64,000 nt of DNA. It comes from Pseudomonas salomonii. Lineage in GTDB: Bacteria > Pseudomonadota > Gammaproteobacteria > Pseudomonadales > Pseudomonadaceae. Below are positions 9,425 to 17,956 of the stretch, piece by piece (within the stretch, counting starts at the first letter, position 1; each line of letters starts with the position of its first letter). The position numbers were made by a program, and so were the translations under genes. The stretch is from NCBI RefSeq assembly GCF_900107155.1, contig NZ_FNOX01000002.1, forward strand, positions 124,001-188,000. The letters run 5' to 3'. The notes below the pieces were generated by a model. It was not told where the DNA came from and searched no databases. It saw only the letters and a list, made by a program, of their open reading frames with translations.

Positions 9425-10621
9425 TCAAGCACGCGCCAGATCAGCCGGCAAACGACGCAGGGTCCACAAGGTCACCAGCATCGCCGCCACCGCGCACAGC
9501 GCAATGCCGACCAGCATGGGCGCAGGCGTATGGTCGGCAAACACGCCAACCAGCGTCATCGACACGGCCGCCGTGATCATCTGGATAGCACCGAGCAGCG
9601 CCGACGCAGAACCTGCGACTGCGCCGTGATCCTCCATGGACAACACCCCGGCGGCCGGCAGCAGCAGGCCGAGGAAACCGAAACCGATAAACAGCAGCAC
9701 CATCATCAAGGCGAGGTTGTCGCTCCACAAGGTGGTGACGGCCAGCGCACTCATGACCACCGCCACGCCGATCACCGACCCGCGAATCAGCGGTGCCAGG
9801 CCAAAACGCGCACTCAGGCGTGCGGTCAGCTGGCTCATGGCGAAGAACGACGCGGCATTGACTGCAAAACACAGGCTGAATTGCGTGGGCGTGAGGCCGA
9901 AATACTCGATGTACACGAATGGCGCGCTGCCGATAAACACAAAGAACGTCGCCAGGCCAAACCCGCACACCACCGACAGGCCGGTAAATACCGGGTCGCG
10001 CAGCAAGGCGCCGTAGCTGCCGATCGCACTGCCCAGGGTCTTGCCCAGGCGGCGTTCGGCAGGATGGGTTTCGGGCAGTTGCACAAAGGTCATCACCAGG
10101 CACAACAGCGAAACCACCGCGAGCACCGCAAACACTTCACGCCAGCTCCAGAGTGAAATCACCACGCTGCCGGCCAGGGGCGCGAGGATCGGCGAAACAC
10201 TCATCACCAGCATCAGCAGGGCCATCAGGCGCGCCGCTTCGTGGCCGGTGTACAGGTCGCGAACGACTGCGCGCGGAATGACCATGCCCGCACATGCGCC
10301 AAAGGCTTGCAAGGCACGAAAGCCAATCAGCACTTCAATCGTCGGCGCCAGCGCACAGCCGACGCTGGCCACCGCGAAAATCGCCAGGCCCGCGTAAATC
10401 GGCGGCTTGCGCCCGTACACATCACTGATAGGCCCGTAGAACAACTGGCACACGCCAATGATCATGAAGAACACCGTGAGGCTCATCTGCACGGCCGCCG
10501 GCGACGCCTGCAGGCTGGCACCCAGGGTGGGCAGCGCAGGCAGATAGCTGTCGATGGCGAAAGGGCCAATGGCGGTGATCAACCCGAGCAACAAGGCCAG
10601 GTGGGCAATACTTCGAGACAT
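9425..10621 (-). CDS. Bcr/CflA family multidrug efflux MFS transporter
   Basis: A 398-residue major facilitator with 12 predicted membrane helices. The N-terminus GPFAIDSYLPALPTLGASL is the conserved first-helix motif of the Bcr/CflA (DHA1) group, and the loop 2-3 motif appears as GPISDVYGRKPPIYAG. Members export drugs such as bicyclomycin, sulfonamides or amino acids by proton antiport at the inner membrane; the substrate here is unknown. It stands alone, with its 5' end facing the deo module. Confidence 0.93.
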   Translation of the reverse strand: MSRSIAHLALLLGLITAIGPFAIDSYLPALPTLGASLQASPAAVQMSLTVFFMIIGVCQLFYGPISDVYGRKPPIYAGLAIFAVASVGCALAPTIEVLIGFRALQAFGACAGMVIPRAVVRDLYTGHEAARLMALLMLVMSVSPILAPLAGSVVISLWSWREVFAVLAVVSLLCLVMTFVQLPETHPAERRLGKTLGSAIGSYGALLRDPVFTGLSVVCGFGLATFFVFIGSAPFVYIEYFGLTPTQFSLCFAVNAASFFAMSQLTARLSARFGLAPLIRGSVIGVAVVMSALAVTTLWSDNLALMMVLLFIGFGFLGLLLPAAGVLSMEDHGAVAGSASALLGAIQMITAAVSMTLVGVFADHTPAPMLVGIALCAVAAMLVTLWTLRRLPADLARA

Positions 10622-10760
10622 GGGGATTCCGGGTCAAAGCAAAAGATCGGCCAGCTTAGTGAGCTGTACCTGGGCACACAAGGTGATGCTTACACAGACG
10701 CTACATTTTCCTGCGGCTTGACGGATCTTCATAAAATAAAGATTGAATAATCACACTTAA

Positions 10761-10776
10761 TGTTATTTAAATAACA
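10761..10776. promoter_or_regulatory. DeoR operator upstream of deoK
   Basis: TGTTATTTAAATAACA is a perfect 16-bp palindrome 52 bases before the deoK ATG. It has the TGTTA-N6-TAACA layout of the E. coli DeoR site. A DeoR orthologue is encoded nearby, and the same layout recurs at 14930 and 29981. Confidence 0.85.
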
Positions 10777-10828
10777 AAACAAGAGCGCTACGACCTGCCT
10801 GGTCGTGCCGCAACAAGGTGAGATAGCA

Positions 10829-11749
10829 ATGGGCAAGATCGCAGTCATCGGCAGCAACATGGTGGATTTGATTACTTACATCGACCGCATGCCGGATCAG
10901 GGCGAAACCCTGGAAGCGCCGGGCTTTGCCTTGGGGTGCGGCGGCAAAGGCGCCAACCAGGCGGTGGCGGCGGCCAAGCTTGGCGCGGATGTGCTGATGC
11001 TGAGTAAGGTCGGTGACGACATGTTCGCCGACAACACCCTGGCCAACTTCCAGCGTTTTGGCATCGACACCCGTTATGTGCAGCGGGTGCCGGGCGTCTC
11101 CAGCGGCGTGGCGCCGATTTTCGTGCGGGCCGATTCCCATAACAGCATTTTGATCGTCAAAGGCGCGAACGCGCATTTGTTGCCGGCGGATATCGAGGCA
11201 GCGGCTGCCGACCTGCGTGAATGCACGCTGATCGTGCTGCAACTGGAGATCAACCTGGACACGGTCTACTACGCCATCGAATTCGCCCGCCGCCATGGCA
11301 TTGCAGTGCTGCTTAATCCGGCACCGGCCCTGGCCGACTTGAGCGCCGAGCACCTGGCGCAGTTGGATTTCCTGATTCCCAACGAATCGGAGCTGGCGTT
11401 GATCGCAGGCAAAGTCGTGGACTCGCCGGACTCGGCCCGCAGCGCCGCACAGTCACTGGTCGCCCGCGGTATTCGCCACGTGATCGTCACCCTCGGCGAG
11501 CACGGCGCGCTTTACGTGGGCGCGGAGGGCGAGTTCCAGGTGCCTGGCCAGCGGGTAGTTGCCCGTGACACCACCGGCGCCGGTGACGCCTTTATCGGTT
11601 GTTTCATCCAGCACTGGAGCCGCGACGGCGCTATTCGCCAAGCCATGGAGCAGGCAGTGGCATATTCGGCCTGTTCGGTCACAGCGCTGGGTACGCAGAC
11701 CTCCTATCCCGACGCCGAAGCGTTCGCCCGTTTCCAGCAACAGCGGTAA
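10829..11749 (+). CDS. deoK: Deoxyribokinase/ribokinase, PfkB family
   Basis: A cytoplasmic sugar kinase of 306 residues that probably phosphorylates 2-deoxy-D-ribose (or ribose) at O5. It shows the ribokinase N-terminus GKIAVIGSNMVD, the substrate motif GCGGKGANQAVAAAKLG and the C-terminal DTTGAGDAFIGCF with the catalytic Asp. The start at 10829 follows an AAGGTGAG ribosome-binding site. Specificity is inferred from neighbours: a FucP-type permease, a DUF4432 protein, DeoR and DeoC, the same set as the Salmonella deoQKPX locus. A plain ribokinase role cannot be excluded. A DeoR operator precedes it. Confidence 0.85.
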   Translation: MGKIAVIGSNMVDLITYIDRMPDQGETLEAPGFALGCGGKGANQAVAAAKLGADVLMLSKVGDDMFADNTLANFQRFGIDTRYVQRVPGVSSGVAPIFVRADSHNSILIVKGANAHLLPADIEAAAADLRECTLIVLQLEINLDTVYYAIEFARRHGIAVLLNPAPALADLSAEHLAQLDFLIPNESELALIAGKVVDSPDSARSAAQSLVARGIRHVIVTLGEHGALYVGAEGEFQVPGQRVVARDTTGAGDAFIGCFIQHWSRDGAIRQAMEQAVAYSACSVTALGTQTSYPDAEAFARFQQQR

Positions 11750-11770
11750 TACATTCAACCCAGCCCGGAG

Positions 11771-11778
11771 AACAATAA
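11771..11778 (+). promoter_or_regulatory. Candidate Hfq/Crc A-rich motif at the deoP start
   Basis: AACAATAA fits the AANAANAA recognition pattern of Hfq/Crc and lies between the GGAG ribosome-binding site and the deoP ATG. Transporter mRNAs are typical targets of catabolite repression in Pseudomonas; the function here is inferred from sequence only. Confidence 0.45.
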
Positions 11779-13106
11779 TGAACAAACCTGCGCTGCAACA
11801 GACACCCGATGGCTTCTATCTGAACCGCACGCCCTGGTTCGCCTTTATCCTGCTGTGCAGCATCTTTGCGCTGTGGGCCGCAGCGGCGAGCATGAACGAC
11901 GTGTTGATCGCGCACTTCAAGAAAGCCTTTCTGCTCAGCGATTTCCAGACCGCCTTTGTGCAGTCGGCGTTTTACCTGGGGTACTTTTTCGTGGCGATTC
12001 CGGCCGCGATGGTGGTGCGCCGCTTGAGCTACAAAAGTACGATTCTGATCGGCCTGTTGCTGTACATGCTGGGCTGCCTGCTGTTCTTCCCAGCCGCGTC
12101 CACCGCCAAATACGGCATGTTCCTGCTGGCCCTGTTTGTGATCGCGGCGGGCCTGTCGTTCCTGGAAACCGCGTGCAACACCTATTCAACCCTGATGGGC
12201 CCACGGGAAACCGGGACGCGGCGCTTGAACATCTCGCAAACTTTTCACCCGTTCGGCGCCATGGCCGGGGTGTACGTGGGCAGCTTTGTGATGTTCAAGG
12301 ACACCGATGCCACCACCGAGCAACTGACGCAAATGAGCGCCTCCGAGGCGGCGGTGCAGCAGTTGCAGATGATCCAGTCCACGCTGTTGCCCTACAAGTG
12401 GATGATCGCCGTACTGGTGCTGATGTTTATCCTGATCGCCATCACCCGGTTCCCGGCCTGCAAGGGCAATAAGCCCGTCGACAATAAATCCGGCAGCCTG
12501 CGCCAAAGCCTGGGCCGACTGTGGCGCAACCCGCGCTTTACCTTTGGTGTACTCGCGCAGTTTCTATACGTGGGCGCGCAGGTTGGTGTGTGGAGTTTCA
12601 CCATTCGCCTGGCCATGCAAATGGGCGGCATGAATGAGCGCAGCGCGTCGTGGTTTTTGCTGACCACGTTTGCCGCCTACTTTGTCGGCAAGATGATCGC
12701 CAACCTGCTGATGCGCCGCCTGCACCCGGCCCGGGTATTGGCGATATATGGCGTGCTGTGCATTGTGCTGCTGGCCTACACCATCCTGGTGCCGAACATT
12801 TCCGCGGTGTATGCGGCGGTTGGCGTGAGCATTTTTCTCGGCCCGTGCTGGCCGACCATCTACGGCCTGACCATCGATGGCCTGGGTGAAGACACCGGTG
12901 TCGGCGGTTCACTGCTGGTGATGAGCATTGTCGGCGGCGGGGTGATTCCGATCTTCCAGGGCCTGTTGTCTGACGCCAGCGGTGGCAACATGCAGTTGGC
13001 CTACAGCGTGCCGTTGCTGTGCTTTATCGTGATCGTGATGTATGCGCTCAAGTGTATGCGCCAGTCGGACAGCGTGCCGTCGGGTGCCGCGGCGGTGGCC
13101 TCATGA
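11778..13106 (+). CDS. deoP: Deoxyribose permease, FucP-type MFS
   Basis: A 442-residue inner-membrane symporter with 12 predicted helices. The FucP-family start is visible: helix 1 with LLCSIFALWAAAASMNDVLI, then QTAFVQSAFYLGYFFVAIPA and a conserved LETACNTYSTLMGP. FucP relatives import sugars with protons. In the DeoK-DeoR context 2-deoxy-D-ribose is the most likely substrate. It starts 28 bases after deoK and its stop overlaps the next gene (ATGA), so the three genes are co-translated. Fucose or another deoxy sugar is the alternative substrate. Confidence 0.88.
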   Translation: MNKPALQQTPDGFYLNRTPWFAFILLCSIFALWAAAASMNDVLIAHFKKAFLLSDFQTAFVQSAFYLGYFFVAIPAAMVVRRLSYKSTILIGLLLYMLGCLLFFPAASTAKYGMFLLALFVIAAGLSFLETACNTYSTLMGPRETGTRRLNISQTFHPFGAMAGVYVGSFVMFKDTDATTEQLTQMSASEAAVQQLQMIQSTLLPYKWMIAVLVLMFILIAITRFPACKGNKPVDNKSGSLRQSLGRLWRNPRFTFGVLAQFLYVGAQVGVWSFTIRLAMQMGGMNERSASWFLLTTFAAYFVGKMIANLLMRRLHPARVLAIYGVLCIVLLAYTILVPNISAVYAAVGVSIFLGPCWPTIYGLTIDGLGEDTGVGGSLLVMSIVGGGVIPIFQGLLSDASGGNMQLAYSVPLLCFIVIVMYALKCMRQSDSVPSGAAAVAS

Positions 13107-14149
13107 ACGCGCGTATCCCGCTGTATCCGGTGCTGTTCAGCGAGCAGGAAAAGGTCCTGCTGCAATCCGACGACTTCAAGGTCAGTGCCTGGGTTTACCC
13201 GTCCGGCGTGTTGGCCGTGAGCCTGGAGAACAGCCGTGGACGCCTGGTGGTGTTGCCTTATCAGGGACAGATGATCTGGTCAGCGGTGTTCGACGGTTGC
13301 GACCTGACCATGACTAACCTCTTCGAGCAGCCAAGGCCCAGCCCGACGATAATCGACACTTACGGCTGCTTCATGTTTCACAGTGGCTTGCTGCGCAACG
13401 GCTGCCCGGCGCCGGATGACACCCATGCCTTGCACGGCGAAATGCCCTGCGCGCCCATGGACACGGCCTGGCTGGAAACGGGCGAGGGCGTCGTGCGCCT
13501 GGGTGGCACCTACCAATATGCCAAGGGCTTTGGCGATCGCTACAGGGCAACCCCAAGCGTGACACTACGCGCCGATTCGGCCCTGTTCGATATCGACCTG
13601 GACGTCACCAATCTGGCCGGCAAGCCCATGGAACTGATGTATATGGCCCACATGAATTACGCCTATGTGGCCGGCGCGCAGTTTGTCGAGCCACTGGGGA
13701 TGCAGCGCTTGCGCCTGCGCACCAGCGTGCCGGACCACGTTAAACCAACGCCGGACTGGAGCGCGTATATGGCGCAACTGGCCGAGCATCCGGCGCAGTT
13801 GGCGTGTCTCGATACACCGGCGTTATACGACCCTGAAATCGTGTTTTTCTTCGACGATGTGGGCGCAGATGCCACTGGCCATGCGCATTTTCTGCTGGAC
13901 CACCCCAATGGTGCGGCGTTTTACACCCGTTATCGACCCAAGGAGTTCGAGCACGCCGCACGCTGGATCCTGCACTCGCCGGACCAGCAAGTGGCGGCGT
14001 TCGTACTGCCGTCAACCTGTGAACCCGAAGGTTATGCCGCCGAAAAAGCCAAAGGCCACGTGCGGGTACTGGCGCCCGGGGCCAGCGCTTCGTTCAGCGT
14101 GACCACCGGCTATTTGAATGCGCGGGAGCGCCAGATGTTGTTGGGTTAA
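13103..14149 (+). CDS. deoX: DUF4432 aldose-1-epimerase-like protein (DeoX-like)
   Basis: A 348-residue protein of the galactose-mutarotase-like superfamily, with HGEMPCAPMDTAW and MYMAHMNYAYVAGAQ near the likely active site. Homologous genes accompany deoxyribose kinase and permease genes in enterobacteria (deoX), where the protein is thought to act on the sugar anomer; its exact reaction is not established. It overlaps deoP by four bases at the start and meets convergent deoR with overlapping stop codons. Confidence 0.82.
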   Translation: MNARIPLYPVLFSEQEKVLLQSDDFKVSAWVYPSGVLAVSLENSRGRLVVLPYQGQMIWSAVFDGCDLTMTNLFEQPRPSPTIIDTYGCFMFHSGLLRNGCPAPDDTHALHGEMPCAPMDTAWLETGEGVVRLGGTYQYAKGFGDRYRATPSVTLRADSALFDIDLDVTNLAGKPMELMYMAHMNYAYVAGAQFVEPLGMQRLRLRTSVPDHVKPTPDWSAYMAQLAEHPAQLACLDTPALYDPEIVFFFDDVGADATGHAHFLLDHPNGAAFYTRYRPKEFEHAARWILHSPDQQVAAFVLPSTCEPEGYAAEKAKGHVRVLAPGASASFSVTTGYLNARERQMLLG

Positions 14150-14910
14150 ACCAGCAATTGCGCGCCGCTGGCCTGGAGGGCGTCTTTGTAGGCTGGGGGG
14201 ATTTTCTTGTCACTGACCACGTAGTGGAAGTCTGCAAGGCTGGCAAAGTGCGCCGTGCGCACCGTGTCGAACTTGCTGAAGTCCGCCAGCAATACACGCT
14301 GTTGGGCTTGGCGCAGGACTTTTTGCTTGACCTCGACTTCATTGAAATTGAAGCAGGTCACGCCAAATTCCTGGCTGACGCCCGCCGCCGTCACAAAGGC
14401 CCACGTGAGACGCACGCTGTCGAGAATGCTGCTTTCGGCGCTGCTTTCAAACACCTGGTTCTTGCGGTGAAAGGTGCCACCGCACAACACGATATGGCAG
14501 TTGGGCTTGTTCTGCAGCTTGAGCAGCACGTTCAACGAGCTGCACACCGCCGTGAATTCCAGCTCGTCGGGAATGAAATCAATCACAAACGGCGAGGTGG
14601 TGCCGCAGTCGAAAAATACCGTGTCACCGGGCTGTATCAATCGCGCAGCGAGTTTGCCGATGCGGCGTTTTTCTTCGACGTGACGCGTGCCTTGGTCGGC
14701 GACCCGGTAATCACCGGCCTCACTGCCGACCCGTGTGATGTAGCCACCGAGCAGGCGCAAATGCTCGCTGAAGTGGCTGAGGTCGCGACGCAGGGTCATC
14801 TCGGAAACATCCAGCAGCGCCGCCATTTCCCGCAGGTGAATGGCGCTTTGGTCCTGCAGGGCTTGCTGGATAAGCTTGAGTCGCTCGGCTTTTTTACTGT
14901 CCACGGGCAT
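14146..14910 (-). CDS. deoR: DeoR, deoxyribonucleoside repressor
   Basis: A DeoR-family regulator of 254 residues. The N-terminal helix-turn-helix contains LREMAALLDVSEMTLRRDL (residues about 26-45). The C-terminal sugar-phosphate sensor shows EEKRRIGKLAARLI, VFFDCGTTSPF and LCGGTFHRKNQVF. Similarity along the whole length to E. coli DeoR, including LLGGYI after the HTH, makes an orthologue likely rather than just a family member. The known effector of E. coli DeoR is deoxyribose-5-phosphate. It is divergent from deoC and convergent with deoX. Confidence 0.92.
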   Translation of the reverse strand: MPVDSKKAERLKLIQQALQDQSAIHLREMAALLDVSEMTLRRDLSHFSEHLRLLGGYITRVGSEAGDYRVADQGTRHVEEKRRIGKLAARLIQPGDTVFFDCGTTSPFVIDFIPDELEFTAVCSSLNVLLKLQNKPNCHIVLCGGTFHRKNQVFESSAESSILDSVRLTWAFVTAAGVSQEFGVTCFNFNEVEVKQKVLRQAQQRVLLADFSKFDTVRTAHFASLADFHYVVSDKKIPPAYKDALQASGAQLLV

Positions 14911-14929
14911 TCCAGGGCTTGATTGTTTG

Positions 14930-14966
14930 TGTTAATTAAGTAACATTAATTGTTAATATTGTAACG
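14930..14966. promoter_or_regulatory. Tandem DeoR operators between deoR and deoC
   Basis: TGTTAATTAAGTAACA at 14930-14945 keeps both half-sites exactly (TGTTA-N6-TAACA). A weaker copy, TGTTAATATTGTAACG at 14951-14966, has one change in the right half. They are 21 bases apart, on the same helix face, placed to control both deoR and deoC. Confidence 0.75.
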
Positions 14967-15031
14967 CTTAATGTGAGCGCCACAACACGCGGCACACCAC
15001 CATTGGCAACATACAGGCAAGGGCACGTTAT

Positions 15032-15715
15032 ATGAATACGCTTCAACCCGCAGCATTGGCCAAGTACATCGATCACACCTTGCTGGCCCCCGATGCGACC
15101 CGTGAACAGATTCGCACCCTGTGCGAGGAAGCGCAGGCGCACGGCTTTTATTCCGTATGCCTGAACTCGGGGCAGGTGCCTTACGCGGCGTCCTGCCTGA
15201 GCGACAATCGCGTGGTGATCTGTGCGGTGGTGGGCTTCCCGCTGGGCGCCGGCCTGAGCGACACCAAGGCCTTCGAAGCCGAACGGGCGATAGCCGCCGG
15301 GGCAGGGGAGATCGACATGGTGCTCAATATCGGCTGGCTGAAGGACGGCCTGCTTGAGGCCGTGCGTGAAGATATTGCCTTGGTGCACAAAGCCTGCGGC
15401 GCCGTGCCGTTGAAGGTGATCCTGGAAACCTGCCTGCTCAGCGACGAACAGAAGGTCCAGGCCTGCGAAATCTGCCGGGATTTGGGGGTGGCCTTCGTCA
15501 AGACGTCCACGGGGTTCAGCCGCAGTGGTGCCACGCTTGAAGACGTGGCCTTGATGCGCAAGACAGTAGGCACTGGCGTTGGGGTCAAGGCGTCCGGCGG
15601 CGTACGTGATTATGCGACGGCGGTGAAGATGATTCAGGCCGGGGCTACGCGCTTGGGCAGCAGCTCGGGGGTTGCGATTGTGGGTGTGGATATGGCGGCG
15701 GTGGGTAGTTACTGA
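15032..15715 (+). CDS. deoC: Deoxyribose-phosphate aldolase
   Basis: A class I aldolase of 227 residues that splits 2-deoxyribose-5-phosphate into acetaldehyde and glyceraldehyde-3-phosphate. The Schiff-base lysine is Lys157 in [11 protein letters not shown]. Lys186 in [10 protein letters not shown] and Asp95 in [11 protein letters not shown] complete the active site. It uses the product of DeoK directly, and also the product of DeoB from the second deo locus. It is expressed from the operator-bearing region shared with deoR. Confidence 0.96.
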   Translation: MNTLQPAALAKYIDHTLLAPDATREQIRTLCEEAQAHGFYSVCLNSGQVPYAASCLSDNRVVICAVVGFPLGAGLSDTKAFEAERAIAAGAGEIDMVLNIGWLKDGLLEAVREDIALVHKACGAVPLKVILETCLLSDEQKVQACEICRDLGVAFVKTSTGFSRSGATLEDVALMRKTVGTGVGVKASGGVRDYATAVKMIQAGATRLGSSSGVAIVGVDMAAVGSY

Positions 15716-15724
15716 AGACTGTTT

Positions 15725-15762
15725 ATATAACTCAACTAAATATACATTTAGTTGAGTTATAT
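15725..15762. repeat. 17-bp perfect AT-rich hairpin after deoC
   Basis: The arm at 15725-15741 (ATATAACTCAACTAAAT) is exactly complementary to 15746-15762 around a four-base ATAC loop. It begins 10 bases after the deoC stop. There is no T-run after it on the + strand, so it is an imperfect candidate for an intrinsic terminator. Its AT content is unusual for this genome. Confidence 0.6.
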
Positions 15763-15773
15763 CTAACGGATAT

Positions 15774-15816
15774 AAAAAAGGAGGAGGCTAGTTCACCCGT
15801 GTAGGAACAACCTCCT
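15774..15816 (-). terminator. Rho-independent terminator of the lipoprotein gene
   Basis: On the - strand AGGAGG pairs with CCTCCT, and an inner GTTC/GAAC extends the stem; it is followed by CCTTTTTTA. It begins 20 bases after the stop of the gene at 15837-16325. Confidence 0.65.
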
Positions 15817-15836
15817 AAAAAACCTCAGCTATAAGG

Positions 15837-16325
15837 CTAGGGCGCGTTCTTGTCATCATCGCCAAAGGTGACGTTCTTATGCACAAAGTAGCCCACGACC
15901 CCCCAGCGCGTGTCGTCGTCTCGAAAAATGACTTTCTCTTTGACGTTGGTGGTGGCAAATGTCGAGGCAAACTCGATCACTGCGTAGCGTCCTGCAGGCG
16001 CATCGGGCAGATCAACAATAAAGCCAATGCTCTCGGGTTTTCGCGCCTGTAACGAACCCAGTCCGAGACGCAACGTTTTGAGCCCGGCCACCCACGCAAG
16101 CTCAGAGGTTTTCGCTTGCATAACCGGGCTCGCGGCTGCCCAGGTCTTAGCAGGTTCGCCGGCATCAAGCAGCATGAGAAACGCAGAGGCGCTGTCGAAT
16201 ACCTGGTGTTGCTGCTGCAGGGTTCCGGGATCGGAGGCCACGACCTTGGGCGATGGTTTGTTGAGGCTCACATCGCAACCGCCAAGCAACGCAGCGGCGA
16301 GCAATACGGCGGCATAGAGCTTCAT
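15837..16325 (-). CDS. DUF4019-type lipoprotein
   Basis: A 162-residue lipoprotein with signal peptide and lipobox LLGGC; the cysteine is residue 16. The body (residues about 45-155) is a single domain resembling DUF4019: a helix with ASAFLMLLDAGEPAKTWAAA, then AELAW-like and strand segments ending in WGVVGYFVHKN. Function is unknown. It is likely membrane anchored, monocistronic, with its own terminator. It is the last ordinary gene before dif. Confidence 0.8.
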   Translation of the reverse strand: MKLYAAVLLAAALLGGCDVSLNKPSPKVVASDPGTLQQQHQVFDSASAFLMLLDAGEPAKTWAAASPVMQAKTSELAWVAGLKTLRLGLGSLQARKPESIGFIVDLPDAPAGRYAVIEFASTFATTNVKEKVIFRDDDTRWGVVGYFVHKNVTFGDDDKNAP

Positions 16326-16518
16326 GCAGATCTTCCTTGAGCACAGGTGGCGTTGGGACGAGTAAAGATCATGCGTAAAGGCGTTGCCATGTGGTGCTTT
16401 AAAAAGATGAGGTTGAGGCGCTTAAGCAGTCGAGTGGCAGCGATGAGTGAGAAGGTGAAAAACCTGGAGTAGCTGATTCCAAATCTGACGCGTACTGCTC
16501 CTGATTACGCAACATCGT

Positions 16519-16546
16519 GTTACGCATAATGTATATTATGTTAAAC
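16519..16546. other. dif: dif, chromosome dimer resolution site
   Basis: The 28-bp site reads as XerC arm GTTACGCATAA, centre TGTATA, XerD arm TTATGTTAAAC. It differs from the E. coli dif sequence, as I know it, at three of 28 positions; the centre and the inner parts of both arms are identical. XerC/XerD recombine dimeric chromosomes here under control of FtsK. The FtsK-orienting motif GGGCAGGG occurs on the + strand left of it (879, 1572, 2213, 15300) and on the - strand right of it (26963, 30577, 48187, 58432), so polarity reverses at this point. This marks the replication terminus. Confidence 0.93.
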
Positions 16547-17079
16547 GAGATGCTATGTCAGATATGTTCATAAGCTACGTAAGTCACTGATTCGACCAAT
16601 TCGTATTTGACGTCTACTCTCTCAACGGGCCATGTCCATAGTGTTCATGACGATTCCTTGAATGAGGTGGCTGTCGATGAAACTGATTCAGTGCAGGTTC
16701 TCTTCAGGTCAACGACTACCGCTGCTTGTACAAGCTGGTGATGCGGCGCCGTTGCCCATACTCATTCCGTTCATCTACGTCCAACTCAAACTCAGGCACC
16801 TATGGTTACTTGTCTGCCCCAGATGGTGGAGGGATCCGCCATGGGGCCTCACTTAGCGAGCATGAGGAGCTAACCATGGGTGAGGCTCGTCTGTTCTGCG
16901 ACCTGTCACGAAGCTTCATCACATTCCTGTTGCACGAGCATACTCGTCTGGTGGGAAAAAATTCTAATCGGAAAATCAATCCTGGGAGTCTTCAGCAGAC
17001 AAGTCAGAGGCCCCTTATGAACATAAATCTGTGAACATTAGACTCCATAGACCGTACGAAATCTCAATAGTGATGAAGG
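16547..17079. other. Foreign AT-richer segment beside dif, bounded by short inverted repeats
   Basis: Eleven bases after dif begins GTCAGATATGTTCATAAGC (16557-16575). A related sequence in the opposite orientation, CTTATGAACATAAATCTGT, is at 17014-17032, and a third, GCTTATGAACATCTGAC, is at 22504-22520. The 0.48 kb between the first two has no recognisable gene; short reading frames there show no family features. The layout resembles the end of a mobile element or a small non-autonomous one. Confidence 0.5.
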
Positions 17080-17683
17080 ACTTTGCTCTCAGTCAGGGTA
17101 TCGACGGCGCCCTTGCAGGTACGGCGGTAAGCCAGCGGTCGCCTCACCCAGCTTGCTGAAACGCCAGTTCGATGTCTTGGAGTCCAATAAGGTTTGGGTC
17201 ACTGACATCACCTACATTCGTACGGATGAAGGCTGGCTGTATTTGGCAGTGGTCCTGGATCTGTTTTCTCGTCAGGTCGTTGGCTGTTCAATGAAGTCGC
17301 AGATGACCAGTGATTTGGCCATTGATGCGTTATTGATGGCGGTTTGGAGGCGAAAACCGAAACAGGAGGTGATGGTTCACTCCGACCAAGGCAGCCAGTA
17401 CAGCAGCTCCGATTGGCGCAGTTTTTTGAAAGCGAACAATTTGGTTGCCAGTATGAGTCGCCGAGGCAACTGTCATGACAACGCCGTGACCGAGAGCTTT
17501 TTCCAGCTTCTGAAACGGGAACGGATCAAGCGGAAAATCTACACCTCGCGGCAAGATGCTCGTAGTGATGTGTTTGATTACATCGAGATGTTCTACAACG
17601 CAAAACGCCGCCATAGTTTCAACAATCAGTTGTCACCGGTAGAGTTTGAAAAGCGTTACGCAATGAGTTTGCAAGGTGTCTAG
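17080..17683 (+). pseudogene. IS3-family transposase OrfB, 5'-truncated
   Basis: The C-terminal part of a DDE transposase. The coding frame can be read from about 17081 with no start codon; the first usable start gives 176 residues from 17153. The catalytic triad is intact: Asp in VWVTDITYI, Asp in VMVHSDQGSQYSS and Glu in NAVTESFFQLLKRE. About the first third of OrfB and all of OrfA are missing. The right terminal repeat follows directly at 17679-17702. The remnant flanks the island on its left side. Confidence 0.9.
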
Positions 17684-17702
17684 AGAATCCGGGGCGATTC
17701 AG
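17679..17702 (+). repeat. IS3 right terminal inverted repeat
   Basis: The 24 bases from TCTAGAGAATCC to GGGGCGATTCAG are the exact reverse complement of 22195-22218. They lie at the end of the transposase remnant, where the right end of an IS3 element is expected. Confidence 0.8.
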
Positions 17703-17721
17703 ACATCGCCCACTTGTTAAA
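17702..17721 (+). repeat. 20-bp direct repeat, left copy
   Basis: GACATCGCCCACTTGTTAAA is repeated exactly and in the same orientation at 22518-22537. The two copies bracket the 4.8 kb that carries the NTPase gene. The last eight bases plus the next C, TGTTAAAC, equal the outer part of the XerD arm of dif. Confidence 0.75.
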
Positions 17722-17956
17722 CCAGATATTGTGAAGGAAACCTGTCACTCGACCCCTGATGTGTCTGTAAGGAAGCGGTGTACGGGGTGCTGATTTTTCC
17801 ATTTTGGCCGTTGATACTGATCCATGCAAAAATCAGGTGAGGATAAGATCGGCATGACACGGGCATTAGGCTTCCAGTGCCCCTTAATAGCCATGAGGCC
17901 CTCCTCACAAGCTCAATGACAAGTTCAGACGGGCTGTCGAGAGAATGAGCTCAGCC

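Noticed and set aside
16662-17034. Short overlapping + strand frames in the segment beside dif
   Set aside because: No ribosome-binding site, no homologous features, and the two frames overlap each other; treated as non-coding mobile-element sequence.
17770-17850. Sequence reminiscent of an IS21-family end (TGCTGATTTTTCCATTTTGG)
   Set aside because: Only one end-like repeat could be seen and no istA/istB remnant, so an IS21 copy is not called.
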